From assembly GCF_900106805.1 (NCBI RefSeq), contig NZ_FNNP01000001.1, positions 1,674,001 through 1,738,000 on the forward strand: a stretch of 64,000 nt of DNA, read 5' to 3'. Each line of letters starts with the position of its first letter. Positions within the stretch are counted from its first letter, which is position 1. Of the stretch, positions 54,608 through 62,774 are shown one piece after another. Origin of the DNA: Ruegeria halocynthiae (GTDB taxonomy: Bacteria; Pseudomonadota; Alphaproteobacteria; Rhodobacterales; Rhodobacteraceae). The notes under the pieces are model-generated. The model saw only the letters and a program-made list of their open reading frames with translations. It had not been told where the DNA came from and searched no databases. A program made the position numbers and the translations under genes.

Positions 54608-56026
54608 TCACTGCGTTATAATTTCCGGTCCCATGAACGTGTTGGGGAGGAATGTAGACAGGAACGGAACATAGGTAACGATGATCAGGAATACGAACAG
54701 CACGACCAGGAACGGCAGGGCTGCTTTGACCACGCTCATCATCGGCATACCAGCCACGCCCGAGGTGACGAAGAGGTTCAGGCCGACCGGCGGGGTGATC
54801 ATGCCGATCTCCATGTTGACCACCATGATGATGCCCAGATGGATCGGATCGATGCCTAACTCGATGGCAATCGGAAACACCAGCGGTGCCACGATGACCA
54901 AGAGGCCCGAGGGTTCCATGAACTGACCACCGATAAGCAGGATGATGTTGACAACCACCAGGAACATCACCGGCCCGAAGCCCGCCGACAGCATCGCATT
55001 GGCGACCTGCTGCGGGATTTGCTCATCCGTCAGCACATGTTTCAGGATCAGCGCGTTGGCGATCACAAACAACAGTGTGATCGTCAGTTTGCCGGCGTCA
55101 AACAAGGTCTTTTGAGTGTCCGGATGCACAATCGCGGTGACAACTGCCCAGGGCTTGCTCTTCAGGGGAATGCGCGGGCCGGCGGGCGCGTCCTCGAACA
55201 CTGCGGCGGCGGACAGGCTACGGGTTTTGGGGGCGGCCAGCGGACCCATGTCCTTATAGACAAAACTGGCGATGAAGAAGGCGTAGACGGCAGCCACGGC
55301 TGCGGCCTCGGTCGGCGTGAAGATACCGCCATAGATACCGCCCAAAATAATCACGATCAGGAACAGGCCCCAACCGGCCTCGCGGCCCGACTGGAACACT
55401 TCGCCCCAGCCTTTCCACTCGCCCTTGGGCAGATTCTTGATCTTGGCGATGACATAGATGGTGACCATCAGCATCACACCGGCCAACAGCCCCGGAATGA
55501 CACCTGCCAGGAACATTCGGCCCACCGACACCTCGACCGAGGCGGCATAGACCACCATCACGATGGAGGGTGGGATCAGGATGCCCAATGTTCCTGCGTT
55601 ACAGATCACACCAGCGGCGAATTCCTTGGAGTATCCGACCTGCCGCATGCCAGAGATCACGATTGTGCCGATGGCGACAACGGTGGCTGGCGATGAACCC
55701 GACAGTGCGGCAAACAACATACAGGCAAACACACCTGCAATGGCGAGGCCGCCCGGGAAATGGCCGACACATGCTATCGAGAAGCGGATGATCCGCCGCG
55801 CCACACCGCCCGTCGTCATGAAGGCCGAGGCCAGAATGAAGAACGGGATCGCCAGCAGAGTAAAGTGGCCTTCGAATGCGGCAAACAAGGTCTGCGCGAC
55901 CGACGCCAGTGAACTGTCTGAAAAACAGAGCAAAAACAGGATGGATGACATCCCGAGCGAGATTGCAATCGGGACACCGATCATCAGGAAGCCGATGACC
56001 ATTGCAAAGAGAAGAACGACTTCCAT
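54608..56026 (-). CDS. TRAP transporter large permease (DctM type), 472 aa
   Basis: About 12-13 hydrophobic segments with conserved blocks GGLAIAGVFACMLFAALSGSSPATVVAIG, GTLGILIPPSIVMVVYAASVEVSVG and MITPPVGLNLFVTSG. A polar insert (~275-315; APKTRSLSAAAVFEDAPAGP) separates the two halves. The start shares one base with the small-permease stop (TAATG). Substrate presumably an organic acid tied to the divergent operon. Confidence 0.9.
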   Translation of the reverse strand: MEVVLLFAMVIGFLMIGVPIAISLGMSSILFLLCFSDSSLASVAQTLFAAFEGHFTLLAIPFFILASAFMTTGGVARRIIRFSIACVGHFPGGLAIAGVFACMLFAALSGSSPATVVAIGTIVISGMRQVGYSKEFAAGVICNAGTLGILIPPSIVMVVYAASVEVSVGRMFLAGVIPGLLAGVMLMVTIYVIAKIKNLPKGEWKGWGEVFQSGREAGWGLFLIVIILGGIYGGIFTPTEAAAVAAVYAFFIASFVYKDMGPLAAPKTRSLSAAAVFEDAPAGPRIPLKSKPWAVVTAIVHPDTQKTLFDAGKLTITLLFVIANALILKHVLTDEQIPQQVANAMLSAGFGPVMFLVVVNIILLIGGQFMEPSGLLVIVAPLVFPIAIELGIDPIHLGIIMVVNMEIGMITPPVGLNLFVTSGVAGMPMMSVVKAALPFLVVLFVFLIIVTYVPFLSTFLPNTFMGPEIITQ

Positions 56027-56691
56027 TATTTCACCTCCGCGTTCTGGGCTTCAATCTCAGCCAGTTCATCTTCGACCTCGTGGCTGGCCACGAGCCGATC
56101 CATCTTTCCGTTCAGAATGCTGAATGTCGCCTGAACAAACCGCAACAACAGCAAGGCCATCGACACCGGCAGCACAATATAGGGCAGAAAACGCGGGATT
56201 TTTTCGTAGGCTTCGCCCTCGTTGAAGGTGTCTGCCATCCAGGCGAGAATACCGGGCATCGGGATGTCGTTGGTCTCGTACCAGCCCTTTTCAAGGTAGT
56301 CTTGCTCGAACCCAAGCGGGAACCAGCGCCCTTCGGTGGCAGGCAGGTTGGCGAAGTTGGCCCAGTAATCCCAGGATCCCTTCAGCATAAGAAGTGAGAA
56401 AGCGACACAAACCGCGGCGGCGATCAGGGCCAGCCGTTTCCGGGCGTTGCCGTGCACCATGTTCACCACTAGATCGACCCCTAGATGCGCGTGTTTTTTC
56501 ACCGCATAGGACGACCCCAGCAGAACCAGCCAGGCGAACAGGAAAACCGTCATTTCCAGAGCCCAAAGAATATTTGAATCAAAGACATATCTGGCAACGA
56601 CGTTGGCAAATGTCAGTGTGGTCATCAGACCCAGAATACCGGCGATCAAGGTCTCTTCGATCCGGTCCGTGAACGAGTGTTTGTCGGCCAT
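56026..56691 (-). CDS. TRAP transporter small permease (DctQ type), 221 aa
   Basis: Four hydrophobic helices (IAGILGLMTTLTFANVVARY, LWALEMTVFLFAWLVLLGSS, LALIAAAVCVAFSLLML and PYIVLPVSMALLLLRF), with a longer polar loop of about 60 residues between the third and fourth than in the first TRAP system, and a charged C-terminal tail. It overlaps the large-permease gene by one base. Confidence 0.88.
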   Translation of the reverse strand: MADKHSFTDRIEETLIAGILGLMTTLTFANVVARYVFDSNILWALEMTVFLFAWLVLLGSSYAVKKHAHLGVDLVVNMVHGNARKRLALIAAAVCVAFSLLMLKGSWDYWANFANLPATEGRWFPLGFEQDYLEKGWYETNDIPMPGILAWMADTFNEGEAYEKIPRFLPYIVLPVSMALLLLRFVQATFSILNGKMDRLVASHEVEDELAEIEAQNAEVK

Positions 56692-56728
56692 AGCCTACCC
56701 TCCCAACAGCAGCTTGTTTGACAAAGGA

Positions 56729-56749
56729 CGGGCAGGAATATCCTGCCCG
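56729..56749 (-). terminator. Intercistronic stem-loop after the binding-protein gene
   Basis: CGGGCAGGA/TCCTGCCCG with a 3-nt loop lies between the binding-protein and small-permease genes. There is no long T-run, so it more likely protects or partly attenuates the transcript, raising binding-protein expression over permease, than fully stops transcription. Confidence 0.6.
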
Positions 56750-56760
56750 CGCCGAGTGAG

Positions 56761-57762
56761 TCAGAAGCCAGAGTTGATCTGAACTGCTGCGTCGAGGGAG
56801 TCCTGACCGATATCGCCCGAGAACTGCTCCCATACCGGTTGCATGGCGACGACCCAGGCCTCGCGCTCTTCATCCGTCAGCGTGCGAATGGTTCCGCCCG
56901 CATCCAGAATTGCCTGACGGTTTTTCTGGTTCACAGCGTAGGATTCCGAGTTACGTGTCGCGGTCACCTCGCCCAGAATGGTCAGGAACTGATCACGCAC
57001 TTCGGGTTCCAGGCTGTCCAGCCAGTCCACCGAGGTCACGACGAGATAGTCGATGATGCCGTGATTGGTCTCGGTGATGCCGTCCTGCACTTCGAAGAAC
57101 TTCTTGCCGTAGATGTTGGACCAGACGTTTTCCTGCCCGTCCACAACACCCTGCTGAAGGGCGCCGTAGACCTCGGAAAAGGCCATTTTCTGCGGGCTGC
57201 CGCCAATCGCTTCCATCTGTGCCACCAGCACGTCCGAGGACATGACCCGGAACTTTAGCCCACCCGCATCCGCCGGTGTAACCAGCGGAACATTGGCCGA
57301 CATCTGCTTCATGCCGTTGTGCCAGAAAGTCAGCCCCTGAAGGCCGCGACGCTGCATCGAATCCAGCAGAGCTTGCCCGGCATCCGAGGTTTGGAATGCA
57401 TCGACCGCCTCAATATTCTTGAACAGGAACGGCAGGTCGAAGATGCGGAATTTCTTGGTGAACTTTTCGAACTTTGACAGCGATGGCGCCGCCAGGTGAA
57501 CATCACCGTTCAGCAGCGCTTCAAGCACTTTGTCATCATTGTAGAGGGTTGAGTTCGGAAAGACCTCCATGCAGGCTTTTCCGTCCATCTCATCATTGAC
57601 GCGTTGTTCCAGCAACGTCGCTGCGATGCCCTTGGGGTGTTTGTCGGTATTGGTAACGTGGCTGAACTTGATGACGACCTCGCCCGGGTCACAGGCGGCA
57701 AAGGTCGCACCTGCACCGGTGACAAGCGCAACGACCAGACTTGATGTCTTCCAGAACTTCAT
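56761..57762 (-). CDS. TRAP transporter periplasmic substrate-binding protein (DctP type), 333 aa
   Basis: A signal peptide (MKFWKTSSLVVALVTGAG, cleavage near TFA) is followed by VVIKFSHVTNTDKHPKGIAA, GLKFRVMSSDVLVAQMEAIGGSPQKMAFSEVYGALQQGVVDGQEN in pieces, the DctP signature with the carboxylate-binding Arg in LKFRV. GGAGG precedes the ATG. First gene of the operon, divergent from the dehalogenase-like gene. Ligand probably a carboxylate used by that operon. Confidence 0.9.
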   Translation of the reverse strand: MKFWKTSSLVVALVTGAGATFAACDPGEVVIKFSHVTNTDKHPKGIAATLLEQRVNDEMDGKACMEVFPNSTLYNDDKVLEALLNGDVHLAAPSLSKFEKFTKKFRIFDLPFLFKNIEAVDAFQTSDAGQALLDSMQRRGLQGLTFWHNGMKQMSANVPLVTPADAGGLKFRVMSSDVLVAQMEAIGGSPQKMAFSEVYGALQQGVVDGQENVWSNIYGKKFFEVQDGITETNHGIIDYLVVTSVDWLDSLEPEVRDQFLTILGEVTATRNSESYAVNQKNRQAILDAGGTIRTLTDEEREAWVVAMQPVWEQFSGDIGQDSLDAAVQINSGF

Positions 57763-57931
57763 GGCTTCCTCCCTTTTTGTCAGGCCGGTCTGACCTGAAT
57801 AAATATGCTGATCGAGAATACATGCTTGCGTGGGGATGATTTTTCGTAAGAATTGATCAGTAAAACCGATGAATGTTGTCGAAAAAGTCGACTATATTGA
57901 ATAACCAATCGATTAAGCGGAGCGCACTAGT

Positions 57932-58837
57932 ATGTTTCTGGATTTCGAGGAACTGACTCTAAATGTCGGCGAGCAGAAAATCTTTGTTCGCCACGGTGGT
58001 GACCCCGGCAATCCGGGCCTTTTGCTGTTGCACGGCTATCCGCAGACATCGGCCATGTGGCATGCGGTTGCCCCCCAGCTCACAGATCAGTTCCATGTCA
58101 TCTGCCCGGACCTGCGCGGATATGGTCGGTCGTCCAAACCCGTCTCAGATGATCGGCATACGCCCTATTCGAAACGCGAAATGGCAAAAGACATGGTCTC
58201 CGTCATGTCTCAGATGGGGAACAAGACTTTTCTGGTCGGTGCACATGATCGCGGTGCGCGTGTCACCCACCGAATGGCGCTGGATCATTCCCAAAAAGTC
58301 CGCGCAATCGCCCTGTTGGACATCGCACCGACTCGCGAAATGTATCGCGATACCTCAATGGAATTTGCGCGCGCTTATTGGCACTGGTTCTTTCTGATTC
58401 AGAAACACCCCATCCCGGAACAGATCATCGGCAACGACCCCGCGCAGTTCTGGAAATTGAAATGCTTCAATCAGGCCAAGGGCGAAAATCCCTTTATCCC
58501 TGCGGCGCTCGACGAGTACATCAATGCCTTCAGCACGCCTGAGGCCATCCACGCCGCGTGCGAAGACTACCGCGCCGCGGCGACCATCGACATCGAACAT
58601 GACGATCAGGACGACGGCCGCAAGGTTGAACAACCTTTGATGGTCCTATGGGCCAGGCGCGGGGTGATTGAGACCTGTTTCGACGCGATGGCGCTGTGGC
58701 AGGAGCGAGCGCACCGGGTCGAGGGCGAGGCCGTCGATGCCACGCACTACATGGCCGAAGAGATACCGGACGAAATTGCCAGCCGAATGCGCGCATTTTT
58801 CCTGCGCCAGATCGAACAGAAGGATGCTGCCGAATGA
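57932..58837 (+). CDS. Fluoroacetate/haloacetate dehalogenase-like alpha/beta hydrolase, 301 aa
   Basis: The key residues of fluoroacetate dehalogenase appear in matching order: nucleophile Asp106 with Arg107 and Arg110 (AHDRGAR; known enzyme Asp110, Arg111, Arg114), Asp130 (LLDIAPT), His151-Trp152 (YWHWFFL) and Tyr213 (CEDYRA) for the halide pocket, and His272 (DATHYMAEE). PDLRGYGRSSKP and LLHGYPQT are also present. It would hydrolyse a haloacid to a hydroxyacid, although related enzymes act on other esters or acids. Its stop overlaps the leuC-like start by 4 bp, making this the first gene of a catabolic operon. Confidence 0.85.
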   Translation: MFLDFEELTLNVGEQKIFVRHGGDPGNPGLLLLHGYPQTSAMWHAVAPQLTDQFHVICPDLRGYGRSSKPVSDDRHTPYSKREMAKDMVSVMSQMGNKTFLVGAHDRGARVTHRMALDHSQKVRAIALLDIAPTREMYRDTSMEFARAYWHWFFLIQKHPIPEQIIGNDPAQFWKLKCFNQAKGENPFIPAALDEYINAFSTPEAIHAACEDYRAAATIDIEHDDQDDGRKVEQPLMVLWARRGVIETCFDAMALWQERAHRVEGEAVDATHYMAEEIPDEIASRMRAFFLRQIEQKDAAE

Positions 58838-60228
58838 GCAGGACGCTTTACGATAAACTTGTGGACGCACATAAAGTCTGCGATCTGCCGGACGGCGACA
58901 TGCTGGTCTATGTCGACTTCCACATCATGAACGAATACACCAGCCCGCAGGCCTTTTCCGGACTGGATCAGAAAGGGCTTTCCGTTTGGCGGCCCGAGGC
59001 CCATCTGTCGGTGGTCGATCACGTGAATGCCACACGGCAGCGCGATCCGCATGATGCGGCCTCCAAGCTGCTGATCGACAATCTGGAAGCCAATTGCAAG
59101 AAGCACAACATCGCCTTCTACGGCCTGGGCGACCGCCGCCAGGGGATCGAACATGTGGTTGTCCCTGAACAAGGGCTTGTCGCGCCGGGGATGCTGATCG
59201 CCTGCGGCGACAGCCATACCACAACCTATGGGGCCTTCGGAGCGCTTGGTTTTGGCATCGGTACGTCCGAGGTTGAACATGTGCTGGCGACGCAGACCCT
59301 GCGCTATAAGCGGCTGAAGACCATGCTGGTAAAAATCGATGGGGATATTGCCCCCGGTGTGACCGCCAAGGACATCATCATGAAGGTCGTTCAGGTGGTC
59401 GGTGCGGGCGGTGCCAATGGCTATGCTGTCGAGTTTTCCGGCTCGGCCATCCGCGCGCAGGAAATGTCCGGGCGGATGACGATCTGCAACATGGCGGTTG
59501 AGTTGGGCGGACGGGCCGCCCTGATCGGGGCGGACCAAAAGGCGCTTGAGACAATCAAGGGGCGCGCGCATAGCGGCACACTTGATTTTGGCGGTCTGGC
59601 CTGGAATTCGGACGCGGGCGCGGAATATGACACGATGTTCGAGATTGACGCTGCCGAGATTGCCCCGCTTGTCAGTTGGGGCACCAGCCCGGATCAGTCC
59701 GTTCCAGTCGACAGCTTGGTCCCCGCCGAGACCGAGGGGATGACGCCAAAGGCACGCGAGGCGCTGAACCGCGCACTAAACTATATGGACCTGAGGGCCG
59801 GTCAGGCGATCACCGATATCGAGATCGACAGCGCCTTTATCGGCTCGTGCACCAACAGCCGTATCGAGGATCTGCGCGCGGCTGCCTCAATCCTGCAGGG
59901 CAAAAAGGTCGCTGGATCGGTGAACGCCATCGTCGTGCCCGGCTCGACCTATACCCGTCTACAGGCCGAGGCTGAGGGGATCGACCGGGTGTTTATCGAA
60001 GCAGGCTTTGACTGGCGCCCGGAAAGCGGCTGTTCGATGTGCCTTGCGATGAATGACGATATCGCCCTGGATGGCGAGCGGATTGCGTCCTCGACCAACC
60101 GCAATTTCGAAGGTCGGCAGGGCCGTGGTGCACGCACCCATTTGATGAATCCCGAAATGGTGGCCGCCGCCGCCATCCATGGACGGATCGCGGATGTCCG
60201 CGAATTTCTAAGCGAAGGAGCGGAATAA
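58834..60228 (+). CDS. leuC: LeuC-type dehydratase large subunit, 464 aa
   Basis: An aconitase-superfamily iron-sulfur enzyme: Cys residues for the 4Fe-4S cluster are in FIGSCTNSRIEDLRAA and SGCSMCLAMN, and CGDSHTTTYGAFGALGFGIGTSEVEHVLATQTL is the substrate block. It starts at 58834 (ATGA overlap with the dehalogenase-like gene), not at the longer upstream frame. It pairs with the small subunit one base downstream. No leuB lies in the window, so a role in a catabolic pathway, isomerising a hydroxy-tricarboxylate or methylmalate-type acid, is as likely as leucine synthesis. Confidence 0.88.
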   Translation: MSRTLYDKLVDAHKVCDLPDGDMLVYVDFHIMNEYTSPQAFSGLDQKGLSVWRPEAHLSVVDHVNATRQRDPHDAASKLLIDNLEANCKKHNIAFYGLGDRRQGIEHVVVPEQGLVAPGMLIACGDSHTTTYGAFGALGFGIGTSEVEHVLATQTLRYKRLKTMLVKIDGDIAPGVTAKDIIMKVVQVVGAGGANGYAVEFSGSAIRAQEMSGRMTICNMAVELGGRAALIGADQKALETIKGRAHSGTLDFGGLAWNSDAGAEYDTMFEIDAAEIAPLVSWGTSPDQSVPVDSLVPAETEGMTPKAREALNRALNYMDLRAGQAITDIEIDSAFIGSCTNSRIEDLRAAASILQGKKVAGSVNAIVVPGSTYTRLQAEAEGIDRVFIEAGFDWRPESGCSMCLAMNDDIALDGERIASSTNRNFEGRQGRGARTHLMNPEMVAAAAIHGRIADVREFLSEGAE

Positions 60229-60229
60229 G

Positions 60230-60835
60230 ATGCCTAAAACTGTTCATGGGCTCGCCGCCGCCCTGCCGCTTGCCAACGTTGATACCGATGTGATCATGCC
60301 CAAACGCTTTCTGATCACGATCACTCGCGAAGGGCTGGCAGAGGGCACATTCGCCGATCTGCGCTTTCACGAGGATAACACCCCGCGTACGGATTTTGTG
60401 CTGAACACCCACCCGTGGCATGAGGCCAGAATATTGGTTGTCGGCGACAATTTCGGTTGCGGGTCCAGCCGGGAACACGCGGTCTGGGGACTGGTTCAAC
60501 TGGGCGTTCAGGGCATCATCGGCACTAGCTTTGCGGGCATTTTTTATGACAATGCGCGCAAGAATGGCCTTGCCTTGGCCATGGTCAGTCCCGAGGTGCG
60601 GGATCGGTTGATGCATGCGGCGTCCCATGAGGATGGCGTCAACTACACGATTGATATCGAAAACCGAGTCATCAGAATGGGCGAGGCAAAGCTGCCGTTT
60701 GAAATGGACGACGCGACACAGACTGCCCATCTTGAGGGCCGCGACGACACCCTGAACTCGCTGGAATTCGCGGATGCGATCCGCAAATATGAAAGCGGGC
60801 TAGGAGAACGGCAACGGGTGCGCGTGATACAGTAG
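60230..60835 (+). CDS. leuD: LeuD-type dehydratase small subunit, 201 aa
   Basis: The swivel domain of the isopropylmalate dehydratase family: ANVDTDVIMPKRFL, then VVGDNFGCGSSREHAVWGL, a hallmark block, and GIIGTSFAGIFYDNARKNGL. It begins one base after the large-subunit stop. Both subunits are intact and should form one enzyme. Length is typical. Confidence 0.9.
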   Translation: MPKTVHGLAAALPLANVDTDVIMPKRFLITITREGLAEGTFADLRFHEDNTPRTDFVLNTHPWHEARILVVGDNFGCGSSREHAVWGLVQLGVQGIIGTSFAGIFYDNARKNGLALAMVSPEVRDRLMHAASHEDGVNYTIDIENRVIRMGEAKLPFEMDDATQTAHLEGRDDTLNSLEFADAIRKYESGLGERQRVRVIQ

Positions 60836-60850
60836 TCGGGACAGGTTGAT

Positions 60851-61762
60851 TTGGAACTTCGCCAACTTCAGTGCTTTGTAGCGGTCGCCGAAGAGTTGCA
60901 TTTTCGAAAGGCGGGCGAACGTCTTGGCCTCAGCCAGCCTGCATTGTCCGATCGCATTTCCGCGCTGGAACACGAGTTGGGCTTTGCCCTGTTCTTTCGC
61001 ACAACCCGGCAGGTTAGCTTGACGCAAGCGGGGTCCGAGTTCCTGCGCGACGCCAAGCGTATTCTGGCGGATATCGACAAATCCGTTTCCAAGGCCCGAC
61101 ACACGGCTGACAGCGGTCTAAGGACGTTGCGGGTCAGCGGGGTTGATGAGGCGATCTCAATGCTGCTGCCGCCGGCGCTGATGGAATTCCGCAAACGGCA
61201 TCCTTCAGTGCATGTGGACATTCTTGAGATTTCGTCCTCGGATTACCATACGCAAGAGCTTGCAAATCACCGCACCGACATTGCTTTTGTCCGCAAACCC
61301 CCTGAGGAAGAGTATTTGAAAGCGGACCTTTTGTACCAGCAGGGCGCTGTTGTGGTATTGCCATCCTCATCGGAACTTGCAGGCCGGGACACGCTGTCAG
61401 CGGCAGATATCAGGGATCATCCGATTGTCGGGTTTCCAAAACACGCCCGCCCGATCCTTCACGACCTGCACTGGAGCAGCTATCGCGCCCATGGGTGGCA
61501 ACCAGACATCGCCTGCGAAGTCATCGACAAATCCACCATGTTGCAGCTGGTGGCGCACGGGGTTGGCATCGGGCTGGCACCCGCATGGATTCGCGCCCTG
61601 GCGCCTGCACATTTGAGTTGCATCCCGTACCAAACGGATGGCGAAAGCATCGAACTCTACATTGCGCGACGGGCAGCGGAGAACTCGAAAATGGTGGATG
61701 AGTTCGTGGACGTGGTCAAAGAAGTCTCCTCGGGCCTGCACCCCGTCGGGGCGGGTCAGTGA
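60851..61762 (+). CDS. LysR-family transcriptional regulator, 303 aa
   Basis: The N-terminal helix-turn-helix is clear: MELRQLQCFVAVAEELHFRK, then GERLGLSQPALSDRISALEHELGFALFFRTTRQVSLTQAG (~1-62). The C-terminal ligand domain contains HPSVHVDILEISSSDYHTQELANHRTDIAFVRKP. The start is TTG, 16 bp after the leuD-like stop. It probably controls the operon and the divergent TRAP genes at the spacer 57,763-57,931. Confidence 0.88.
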   Translation: MELRQLQCFVAVAEELHFRKAGERLGLSQPALSDRISALEHELGFALFFRTTRQVSLTQAGSEFLRDAKRILADIDKSVSKARHTADSGLRTLRVSGVDEAISMLLPPALMEFRKRHPSVHVDILEISSSDYHTQELANHRTDIAFVRKPPEEEYLKADLLYQQGAVVVLPSSSELAGRDTLSAADIRDHPIVGFPKHARPILHDLHWSSYRAHGWQPDIACEVIDKSTMLQLVAHGVGIGLAPAWIRALAPAHLSCIPYQTDGESIELYIARRAAENSKMVDEFVDVVKEVSSGLHPVGAGQ

Positions 61763-62079
61763 CACGACCCCAATTGTGTTCCGCAGAAGCATTCGTCGCC
61801 TAAATGGTAGCAAATCCGGGAGCCTTGAAATAGCCCCAGCGCGCCTGAAGTGTGTATATCGGAATACTACGCGATAAGGCAAAACGCATCGGTGAAAGTG
61901 CTGCCGGCGATCCGGCGAAGTCGGATCGTCAGTGAAGTTTGGCTTGGACCCCTCGTTCAGACAACAACGGCAGTCATCTACGGACTACGGTCGTTCGTGC
62001 GTACTGCGGCATTAAGCACTTCGGGCTCGCTACGGACTCTCTCTGCAACAAGTCCGAATTAGCGGTTAGAGCCCTTATT

Positions 62080-62690
62080 GCTTTTTGCGGTATGACGGAA
62101 TGTAACAATCGCCAATGGTGGCGGTCATCCTCCCCGCCGCTTTCCTTTCAAGGGCCAGCGGGATTTGGACAAGCCAAACGCCCCTGGCCGTCAGGGTGAG
62201 GGCGCAGCCCTCCCCCTCGGGCAACCCTATTAGACAGGGCCGTGTCCTCGGCTGCGCCTCCGGTCCGCACCACCCCTGTCGAATAGCATTGCCTCGCCCC
62301 CTCCCGCGTTCGCCACGTGGCAGATCAGCAGGAACAGGCAGCTTCGCTGTCTGATCTGCAAATCAGCCCTGATTTTCCAAAAGGGAAGTCAGATCAAACA
62401 AAATCTTTGCGGGAGTATCAAAATGGGGATTCTGGATCAGTTTAAGACGCAATGGTCAATTTCAACTTATGGCCAACATCGGGGGGTGCCTTCCGATGTC
62501 GAACTTTCACCCGTTTCTGGTCCAACTGTGACGGTTGGGTCAGGTTCGTGTGACGTTCAACAAGAGTGTCGGGCGACACATAGTTTTGCCATTCATCGAC
62601 ATCTAAGCCTTTGATTTTAAATTCCCCTAGAATAGCACGAGGCACGAGTCTTGCCATTTGCGACTCAAAGGTTTTCCATCAAGCTTAAGC
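62080..62690. repeat. Dispersed repeat family, copy C (longest)
   Basis: Collinear with copy B from TGTAACAATCGCC through GGGCCAGCGGGATTTGGAC, the CGCCACGTGGCAGATCAG palindrome (62320-62328 with 62351-62359) and TGGTCCAACTGTGACGGTTG, then continuing into the segment shared with copy D (GTCTTGCCATTTGCGACTCA). A 71-codon minus-strand frame (62442-62657) includes EFKIKGLDVDEWQNY but has no family match known to me. Confidence 0.7.
62219..62296. mobile_element. 78-bp MITE-like insertion in repeat copy C
   Basis: Relative to copy B, 78 bp are inserted between two copies of CCCCCTC (62212-62218 and 62297-62303), which looks like a 7-bp target duplication. Its ends are 20-bp imperfect inverted repeats (62220-62239 and 62274-62293, 17 of 20 matching). 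It has no coding capacity. Confidence 0.6.
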
Positions 62691-62774
62691 CATCGCATAG
62701 CGGCAATTGCCCTTCTGTTAAACAGTTACAGGCAAAAGCCGTATGCACAGGCGGATCGCACACTCTAAATTGCT

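Larger units (their letters stand above)
61763..62774. other. Repeat-rich spacer before the TPP-enzyme gene
   Basis: About 1 kb without a supported gene. It holds the dispersed repeat copy C and its 78-bp insertion. The gene on the left ends on the plus strand and that on the right ends on the minus strand, so this is a convergent spacer. Confidence 0.6.

Noticed and set aside
58696..58833. Longer start for the leuC-like gene
   Set aside because: It would overlap the dehalogenase-like gene by 140 bp; the ATG at 58834 gives the normal family N-terminus.
62442..62657. 71-codon minus-strand frame in repeat copy C
   Set aside because: Parts recur in copy D with frameshifts, so it is read as a decayed repeat, not a working gene.
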